A stretch of 9,989 nt of DNA from assembly GCA_050697275.1 (NCBI GenBank), contig JBOGZI010000108.1, positions 1 through 9,989 of the forward strand, in the 5' to 3' direction. Shown one piece after another: positions 6,260-9,989 of the stretch. Origin of the DNA: JBOGZI01 sp050697275 (lineage in GTDB: Bacteria; Actinomycetota; Thermoleophilia; Solirubrobacterales; 70-9). The position numbers were made by a program, and so were the translations under genes. Positions within the stretch are counted from its first letter, which is position 1. Each line of letters opens with the position of its first letter. Under the pieces are notes generated by a model. It saw nothing but the letters and a program-made list of their open reading frames with translations. It had not been told where the DNA came from and made no database searches.

Positions 6260-7177
6260 CTAGGGGGCGGTCGCGGCGGTGGGCTCGCTCGGGCGCTCCT
6301 CCCAGGGCCGGGCCGCCCGCAGCGCGCCGAGGATGGCGCGGGTGGCGGGCCAGCGGTTGAGCGCGTAGAAGTGGATCCCGGGGGCCCCGCCGCGGAGCAG
6401 CTCGGCGCACTGCTGCGCCGCGTAGGCGACGCCGAGCTCGAACTCGACGCGCTCGTCGCCGCCCGCCGCCTCCATCGCCTCTGCGAGCGGGGCGGGGATT
6501 CGCGCGTCGCACAGCTCGCAGATCCGGGCGATCTGCGCATACCCGGTCATCGGCATCACGCCCGCGATGATCGGTACGTCGATGCCCGCCGCCCGGGCCG
6601 CTGGGACGAAGTCGAAGTAGGCGCGGTTGTCGAAGAAGAGCTGGGTGATCAGGAAACCGGCTCCGTTCTCGACCTTGGTCTTCAGGTAGGCGATGTCGGC
6701 CTCGAGGCTCGCCGCCTCCGGGTGGACCTCGGGGAAGCAGGCGCCCCCGATCGCGATCTCGGGATGGGACTCCGAGATCAGCCCGGAGAGCTCGGCGGCG
6801 CTCGCCAGCCCTCCCTCGGGCTGCACGAAGTCGGGCTCGCCTCGCGGAGGGTCGCCGCGCAGGGCGAGGATGTTCTCGATCCCCGCGTCGGCGATCCGTT
6901 CGACGACCTCCCGCAGGCTCTCCGTCGTCTCGCCGACGCAGCTCAGGTGGGCCATCGCTTCGACCCCGTACTCGTCCCTGATCGCCCGGGTGGTCTCCAG
7001 GGTCCCCTCGCGGGTCGCGCCCCCTGCCCCGTAGGTGACCGAGAAGAAGTTCGGCTCGAGCTCGCGCAGCACCTCCACGGTCTCGAACAGGGCCAGCCGG
7101 CCCTCCTCCGTCTTCGGGGGGAAGAACTCCACGGAGAAGCAGGGCCGCGTCGAGGCGAGGATCTCGTCGATGCGCAT
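6260..7177 (-). CDS. metF: 5,10-methylenetetrahydrofolate reductase
   Basis: A 305-residue FAD enzyme, close to the usual bacterial MetF length, that reduces 5,10-methylene-THF to 5-methyl-THF for methionine synthesis. The conserved order is intact: FSVEFFPPKTEEG (14-26, catalytic-type Glu17), SVTYGAGG (46-53), AHLSCVG (76-82), ILALRGDPP (103-111, Asp109), GGACFPEVHPEA (144-155), KTKVENGAGFLITQLFFDN (166-184, folate-contacting Gln179), PIIAGVMPM (202-210) and GIHFYALNR (267-275). It lacks the C-terminal regulatory domain of eukaryotic enzymes, as expected in bacteria. The start at ATG 7177 gives the standard N-terminus (MRIDEIL). No Shine-Dalgarno precedes it, but TACGAT lies nine bases upstream. 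It heads a minus-strand run with the hydrolase and DUF3105 genes. Neither is a known one-carbon enzyme, so the grouping is not clearly functional. I saw no SAM or cobalamin riboswitch in the 69-bp divergent gap to the VOC gene. Confidence 0.96.
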   Translation of the reverse strand: MRIDEILASTRPCFSVEFFPPKTEEGRLALFETVEVLRELEPNFFSVTYGAGGATREGTLETTRAIRDEYGVEAMAHLSCVGETTESLREVVERIADAGIENILALRGDPPRGEPDFVQPEGGLASAAELSGLISESHPEIAIGGACFPEVHPEAASLEADIAYLKTKVENGAGFLITQLFFDNRAYFDFVPAARAAGIDVPIIAGVMPMTGYAQIARICELCDARIPAPLAEAMEAAGGDERVEFELGVAYAAQQCAELLRGGAPGIHFYALNRWPATRAILGALRAARPWEERPSEPTAATAP

Positions 7178-7186
7178 AGCGGGGGA

Positions 7187-7192
7187 ATCGTA
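7187..7192 (-). promoter_or_regulatory. Possible TANNNT -10 element for a leaderless metF transcript
   Basis: On the minus strand TACGAT ends nine bases before ATG 7177, and the spacer TTCCCCCGC-like bases hold no ribosome site. A TTGACG hexamer lies only five bases upstream of TACGAT, too close to act as its -35. Support comes from position and from the same pattern at the two genes downstream. Confidence 0.3.
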
Positions 7193-7232
7193 GAGAGCGT
7201 CAACCGGTATAGGTGCATGCTTGACCACGGTC

Positions 7233-7241
7233 GAGAGGAGG
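7233..7241 (+). promoter_or_regulatory. Strong ribosome binding site deciding the GTG start of the VOC gene
   Basis: GAGAGGAGG ends five bases before GTG 7247. An in-frame ATG at 7217 has no such site and would add ten residues (MLDHGREEAN) that do not fit the family. The site therefore selects GTG 7247. It contrasts with the minus-strand genes next door, which lack ribosome sites. Confidence 0.7.
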
Positions 7242-7246
7242 CGAAT

Positions 7247-7675
7247 GTGGAGCAGAGACTGAGCCTGGTCACGCTCGGCGTCTCGGACGTCGCCAGGGCG
7301 CAGGCGTTCTACGAGGGGCTGGGCTGGCGCGCGGATGGCGAGGCGGGGGAGGGCGCCGATCATGTCGTCTTCTTCCAGGCCGGCTGCATGGTCGTGGCGC
7401 TCTGGAGCCGCGCGAAGCTCGCCGAGGACAGCGGGGTCGAGGACTCGCCGGGCTGGGGCGGGGTGACGCCCGCCTACAACTGCCGCTCGCCGGAGGAGGT
7501 CGATGCGGTGATCGAGGAGGCGCGAGCCGCCGGCGCCAGAATCGCCCGCGCCGGCGCCGAGACCTTCTGGGGCGGCTACTCGGGGGTGTTCGTCGATCCC
7601 GACGGCCACCCCTGGGAGGTCGCCCACAACCCCCGCTGGACGATCCACGAGGACGGTGCGACCACCCTCGACTGA
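7247..7675 (+). CDS. VOC superfamily (glyoxalase/bleomycin-resistance fold) protein
   Basis: A 142-residue single-module VOC protein. The N-terminal half has LSLVTLGVSDVARAQAFYEG (5-24), the usual strand plus 'D-x-x-x-A-x-x-F-Y' helix. The C-terminal half has the EEVDAVIEEARAAGA helix (83-97), WGGYSGVFVDPDGHPWEVAHNP (108-129) and Glu124 at the typical metal-ligand position. The first-strand position that is His in metal-dependent glyoxalases is not His here (VTLG), so metal-dependent isomerase chemistry is doubtful. Members with this ending are mostly uncharacterised; roles range from antibiotic binding to dioxygenase chemistry, and I cannot choose. The gene diverges from metF and is followed by a hairpin and the convergent SRPBCC gene. 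GTG is chosen because of the strong ribosome site. Confidence 0.88.
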   Translation: MEQRLSLVTLGVSDVARAQAFYEGLGWRADGEAGEGADHVVFFQAGCMVVALWSRAKLAEDSGVEDSPGWGGVTPAYNCRSPEEVDAVIEEARAAGARIARAGAETFWGGYSGVFVDPDGHPWEVAHNPRWTIHEDGATTLD

Positions 7676-7704
7676 AACGAGATGGAGCCAGCCGGACTCG
7701 CGGC

Positions 7705-7728
7705 GTAAGTGATCCAGCGATCGCTTAC
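7705..7728. terminator. Hairpin between convergent genes, likely bidirectional terminator without U-tract
   Basis: Arms 7705-7714 (GTAAGTGATC) and 7719-7728 (GATCGCTTAC) form a 10-bp stem with one G-T wobble and a CAGC tetraloop. It sits after the VOC stop (7673-7675), and its right arm contains the SRPBCC stop (7725-7727). The stem is near-symmetric, so it can form in either transcript. There is no T-run on either side, so it would be of the U-less type. Confidence 0.55.
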
Positions 7729-8213
7729 TCGACCCGAGCGGCGAGGCCCTGCAACGCGCCGTCCAGATTCCGGCCGAACTGCCCCCGCGCGAGCTTGAAG
7801 GGCAGCCGGAACCACCACGTTGGAGCGAAGGCCTGGATGTAGGTCACCAGGGAGCGGCCGTCCTCGAGTGCCTCAATGGTGACCCGCTCGTTGATCGACT
7901 CGAAGATCCCTCTGGACAGCGCGACCGCCCTGAACGCAAACCGCTCACCGACGTCCCAGCCCACGAACTCCTCCTCGATATCCAGGCCGGGCAGGCTGAC
8001 GCGACGCCGGGCGCCAACACCCGCCGCTGCGCCGGTGACGGCGACGCTCTTGACGGCGTCGAACCACTTGGGCCAGGACTCGTGATCGGCGAGTGCTTCC
8101 CAGATGGCGTTCGGCGACGCGGCGATCTCCCGCTCCGCCGAGCATCGGTCGGGCGCCTGCTCGATCCAGGAATCGGGGTGCTTCGTACCCACTGGCCGCA
8201 TCGAGCGGACCAT
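7725..8213 (-). CDS. SRPBCC (START/Bet v1-like, polyketide cyclase-type) protein
   Basis: A 162-residue helix-grip protein with a hydrophobic ligand cavity. The family signature is the opening strand and helix SAEREIAASPNAIWEALADHESWPKW (about residues 25-50). It is followed by a central beta-sheet (RRRVSLPGLDIEEEF, ERFAFRAVA, ERVTIEAL, LVTYIQAF) and a long C-terminal helix ending in GRNLDGALQGLAARVE. Members bind or modify lipids, polyketides or similar small molecules; the ligand here is unknown. The start is uncertain. ATG 8213 has no ribosome site, and ATG 8201 (MRPVG) is equally bare; both lie before the conserved domain. The gene begins 15 bases after the 3' end of tRNA-Ala on the same strand, so it may be read through from the tRNA promoter and released by tRNA processing. 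Its stop lies inside the shared hairpin. Confidence 0.83.
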   Translation of the reverse strand: MVRSMRPVGTKHPDSWIEQAPDRCSAEREIAASPNAIWEALADHESWPKWFDAVKSVAVTGAAAGVGARRRVSLPGLDIEEEFVGWDVGERFAFRAVALSRGIFESINERVTIEALEDGRSLVTYIQAFAPTWWFRLPFKLARGQFGRNLDGALQGLAARVE

Positions 8214-8228
8214 ATGACACAGAGGCAG

Positions 8229-8301
8229 TGGAGCTAGCCGGACTCGAACCGGCGACCTCCTGGGTGCGATCCAGGCGCTCTCCCAACTGAGCTATAGCCC
8301 C
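8229..8301 (-). tRNA. tRNA-Ala, anticodon CGC
   Basis: A complete 73-nt cloverleaf on the minus strand. The acceptor stem GGGGCTA/TAGCTCC contains the G3-U70 wobble that is the alanine identity element, and the discriminator is A73. The D-arm is GCTC/GAGC with a GG-containing loop. The anticodon stem CCTGG/CCAGG holds the loop ATCGCAC, giving anticodon CGC (reads GCG). The T-arm is GCCGG/CCGGC with loop TTCGAGT. The 3' CCA is not encoded (CTG follows), so it must be added by a nucleotidyltransferase, as is common in actinobacteria. There is no direct repeat of its 3' end nearby to suggest an integration site. Confidence 0.97.
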
Positions 8302-8314
8302 GTGGACGTATGTT

Positions 8315-8333
8315 GCGCACGCTGACGGTGCGC
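8315..8333. other. Small perfect inverted repeat between the tRNA and the diguanylate cyclase gene
   Basis: GCGCAC (8315-8320) and GTGCGC (8328-8333) are perfect 6-bp arms with a 7-base loop. They lie in the 72-bp divergent gap upstream of both tRNA-Ala and the cyclase gene. It could be an operator or chance in GC-rich DNA. TACGCT at 8348-8353 is a possible -10 for the cyclase. Confidence 0.2.
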
Positions 8334-8373
8334 CTTGATTCCAAGGATACGCTGTCCTCAGGGTGAGCTCAGG

Positions 8374-9696
8374 ATGAGCTTTGGCGGCCGATTGACGCTG
8401 TTCGTGGTGCTGATCGTCTTGGTACCGACGCTCGCCCTGCTCGGAATCCTCTTGATCGTCAGCGAGGAGTCGCGGGGCGGCAAGGCGGACGCTCGTCTGG
8501 CCGCCGGCCTGGAGACCGCGGCCGCCCTCTTCTCGGAGCGGGTCTCCGACGCCCGCTCGGAGGCGCGGGCGCTGGGCGGAGACCCGAGGCTGGCGGCGGC
8601 GCTCAGATCGGGTGAGCGCTCCGCGCTCGCCGCCTTCGCCCGAGCGTCGGCGTCGCCACCGGTCGAGGCGGTCGAGGTGGTCGACGAGGACGGTGTGCTG
8701 ATCTCGGCTGCGGGCAGCGAGGAGGCGGTCGCCTTCGCCGACGTCGGCCTGCTGCGCAAGGGGCGGCCGGCCGGGACGCTGCGGGTCTCGACCACCGCCG
8801 GCGACGAGTACGGCGAGCAGGTCGGAGCGCTGACCGGGAAGGACTACGTGCTCAGCCGCAACGGCAGGCCGATCGCCGCCTCGGCGACCCCGCCGGGCGA
8901 TCCGCTCGGCGAGGGTGAGACGGCCGACGTCGAGGTCGACGGCCGCGAGCTGCGCGCCCACCTGCAGACCCTGGATCCGGACGACGATGAGACGCTGCTG
9001 CTGCTCGGGCCGCGCAAGGAGGGGAGCTTCCTCGCGTTCGGCCTGCCCGGCGTGGGGGTGCTGGTCGGCTTCCTGCTGCTGGCGCTGGCCTTCGCCTACT
9101 GGCTCGCCAACGCGCTCACACGCCTTCACACCCAGGTCGAGCAGCGCGCGGCGACCGACTCCCTCACCGGGGCCTGGAACCGGCGGCGGATGGAGGAGCT
9201 GCTCGCGCGGGAGGCACAGCGGTCGATCCGGTTCGAGCACCAGCTCTCGGTGCTGATAGTCGACATCGACGACTTCAAGACGATCAACGACCTTCGCGGC
9301 CATCTCCAGGGCGACGCCGTGCTGCGCGCCGTCGCCGACGAGCTCGAGAAGGGCACGCGCTCGATCGACATCGCCGCTCGCTGGGCGGGGGATGAGTTCG
9401 CGCTGGTGCTGATCGAGACAGGGGCGGAGGGAGCGCGCATCCTGGCCGAGCGACTCTGCGCGGCGGTCAGGGATCTGGAGGTGCCTCTGCGGGCGGGCGG
9501 CACCATGGGGGTCACGATCAGCATCGGCGCGGGCACCCTGCCTGACTCCGCCACCGACGCCGAGTCCCTGCTCGAAGCGGCGGACATGGCGCTGCTGCGT
9601 GCGAAGCGGGCGGGCAAGGATCAGATCCGCAGCGCGCCCACCAGCAGGTTCAGGCGCAGCACGCCCGCCCCCCCGGCCGTCGGCAACCACTCCTGA
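8374..9696 (+). CDS. Membrane diguanylate cyclase (GGDEF domain, AGDEF variant) with extracytoplasmic sensor
   Basis: A 440-residue protein predicted to make cyclic di-GMP from two GTP. TM1 is about 7-29 (LFVVLIVLVPTLALLGILLI). The extracytoplasmic sensor is about 30-218 and looks Cache-like, with helices then VVDEDGVLISAA (102-113) and DYVLSRNGRPIAAS (157-170); the ligand is unknown. TM2 is about 219-243 and leads through a short helix straight into the catalytic domain with no HAMP. The GGDEF domain (about 258-418) has TDSLTGAWNRR (261-271), DIDDFKTIND (297-306), GHLQGD (309-314), AGDEF at 338-342 and a late SIGAGT strand (383-388). R329-S-I-D332, five residues before AGDEF, is an intact RxxD product-inhibition site. 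The first Gly of GGDEF is Ala, a change found in active cyclases. ATG 8374 gives MSFGGRLTLF, fitting the family; an in-frame TTG at 8335 would add 13 residues. The short C-terminal tail is Pro/Arg-rich. Confidence 0.93.
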   Translation: MSFGGRLTLFVVLIVLVPTLALLGILLIVSEESRGGKADARLAAGLETAAALFSERVSDARSEARALGGDPRLAAALRSGERSALAAFARASASPPVEAVEVVDEDGVLISAAGSEEAVAFADVGLLRKGRPAGTLRVSTTAGDEYGEQVGALTGKDYVLSRNGRPIAASATPPGDPLGEGETADVEVDGRELRAHLQTLDPDDDETLLLLGPRKEGSFLAFGLPGVGVLVGFLLLALAFAYWLANALTRLHTQVEQRAATDSLTGAWNRRRMEELLAREAQRSIRFEHQLSVLIVDIDDFKTINDLRGHLQGDAVLRAVADELEKGTRSIDIAARWAGDEFALVLIETGAEGARILAERLCAAVRDLEVPLRAGGTMGVTISIGAGTLPDSATDAESLLEAADMALLRAKRAGKDQIRSAPTSRFRRSTPAPPAVGNHS

Positions 9697-9703
9697 AAAT
9701 TGG

Positions 9704-9728
9704 TCGCCCGGGTGCACGTTCGGGCCGA
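9704..9728 (+). terminator. Possible hairpin terminator after the diguanylate cyclase gene
   Basis: TCGCCCG (9704-9710) pairs with CGGGCCGA (9721-9728) as seven base pairs with one bulged C, around a 10-base loop. It begins 7 bases after the TGA of the cyclase. No T-run follows. The position suits a terminator, but the stem is weak evidence in such GC-rich DNA. Confidence 0.3.
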
Positions 9729-9760
9729 GCCTACGGGTATCACATAGGGCCTACACCTCT

Positions 9761-9766
9761 TAAGCT
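9761..9766 (+). promoter_or_regulatory. Possible -10 element (TAAGCT) for the last gene
   Basis: TAAGCT fits TANNNT in an unusually AT-rich patch about 30 bases before ATG 9797. GTATCA at 9737-9742, 18 bases upstream, matches three of six -35 bases. This would leave a leader of about 25 bases containing the GAGG ribosome site. GCTAGG occurs twice (9764-9769, 9772-9777) across the expected start point. Confidence 0.3.
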
Positions 9767-9796
9767 AGGCGGCTAGGACCACGCCGCGAGGCACCT

Positions 9797-9989
9797 ATGG
9801 GCATTCTCGACGACGCTATTCGCGACCACCTGGACCTGAAACGCAAGCACGGCGCCCGGGATACCGAGCTGAGCGAGCTAGAGGACGAGGCGCTCGGCTC
9901 GGGCGAGGGGCCGGATCCGTTCGCCTCGAGCGACCTGTTCACGGAGGGGGGGAGGCCCGAGGAGGGCGAGGCCGCCCCCGGGCGGGAGG
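9797..9989 (+). CDS. Small acidic hypothetical protein (5' part, 3' end outside window)
   Basis: ATG 9797 is preceded by GAGG with five-base spacing and opens a frame that runs off the right edge with no stop. The visible 64 residues begin MGILDDAIRDHLDLKRKHGA, an amphipathic charged helix. They continue into an acidic, Gly/Pro-rich segment (ELEDEALGSGEGPDPF, then EEGEAAPG), which is probably disordered. Proteins with this opening are, as I recall, common as uncharacterised genes in Thermoleophilia and related actinobacteria; I know of no assigned function. There is no signal peptide or membrane segment in the visible part. It follows the cyclase gene by 100 bases and seems to have its own promoter. 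Confidence 0.65.
   Translation, partial: MGILDDAIRDHLDLKRKHGARDTELSELEDEALGSGEGPDPFASSDLFTEGGRPEEGEAAPGRE

Noticed and set aside
3808..6360. 850-codon open frame on the plus strand
   Set aside because: It crosses three well-supported genes on either strand (dehydrogenase, DUF3105, hydrolase) in wrong frames. Its composition is shadow-like and shows no recognisable domain.
6206..7246. Long N-terminal extension of the VOC frame across metF
   Set aside because: The frame is merely open antisense to metF. The strong ribosome site at 7233-7241 and the family N-terminus fix the start at GTG 7247.
7178..7246. Riboswitch (SAM or cobalamin) upstream of metF
   Set aside because: The divergent gap is only 69 bp, too short for these riboswitches with a promoter, and shows no recognisable conserved core.
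8229..8301. tRNA gene as an integration site for a mobile element
   Set aside because: No integrase and no second copy of the tRNA 3' end are visible in the window.
7945..9717. 590-codon open frame on the minus strand
   Set aside because: It runs antisense through the diguanylate cyclase and across the tRNA; no protein motif is visible.
1..9989. A new defence, secretion or biosynthetic system
   Set aside because: The genes are mostly single-gene housekeeping or accessory functions with no shared pathway, and no nuclease, toxin-antitoxin, helicase, synthase or transporter cluster is present.

Overview
This is a very GC-rich stretch with almost no non-coding space and long spurious open frames antisense to real genes. 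The mix of genes points to a high-GC actinobacterium, most likely of the Thermoleophilia/Solirubrobacterales type. The clues are a secreted PGRP-type amidase, a PQQ-type sugar dehydrogenase with an added C-terminal Arg/Lys-rich domain, a tRNA without encoded CCA, and the start of a small acidic 'MGILDDAIR' protein. The taxon is inferred from style and not proven. It reads as ordinary chromosome: I see no transposase, integrase, phage gene, CRISPR array or defence island.

Left part (1-2900): the Pro/Glu-repeat tail of an unknown protein, a RimJ/RimL-like GNAT acetyltransferase, and a FemAB/BioF2-like acyltransferase whose true start seems to lie upstream of its first ATG/GTG. The last gene meets, tail to tail with a 48-bp overlap, a secreted N-acetylmuramoyl-L-alanine amidase with an unusual Cys-rich polybasic tail.

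Middle (2945-7177): a secreted PQQ-dependent sugar dehydrogenase-like protein diverges from the amidase. It shares a CTAG stop-codon overlap with a convergent run of three minus-strand genes. In transcription order these are metF (methylenetetrahydrofolate reductase), an alpha/beta-hydrolase that seems to lack the catalytic histidine, and a membrane-anchored DUF3105 protein.

Right part (7247-9989): a VOC/glyoxalase-fold protein, an intergenic hairpin, a SRPBCC-fold protein directly downstream of tRNA-Ala(CGC), then a membrane diguanylate cyclase with an AGDEF active site and an RxxD inhibitory site. The window ends in the 5' part of a small acidic protein gene.

The genes do not form one pathway. 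The FemAB-like enzyme and the amidase could both concern the cell wall, but they are convergent rather than co-transcribed. The most interesting cross-gene signal is at starts. Four genes without a convincing Shine-Dalgarno have a TANNNT hexamer 6-9 nt before the ATG, as expected for leaderless transcripts.
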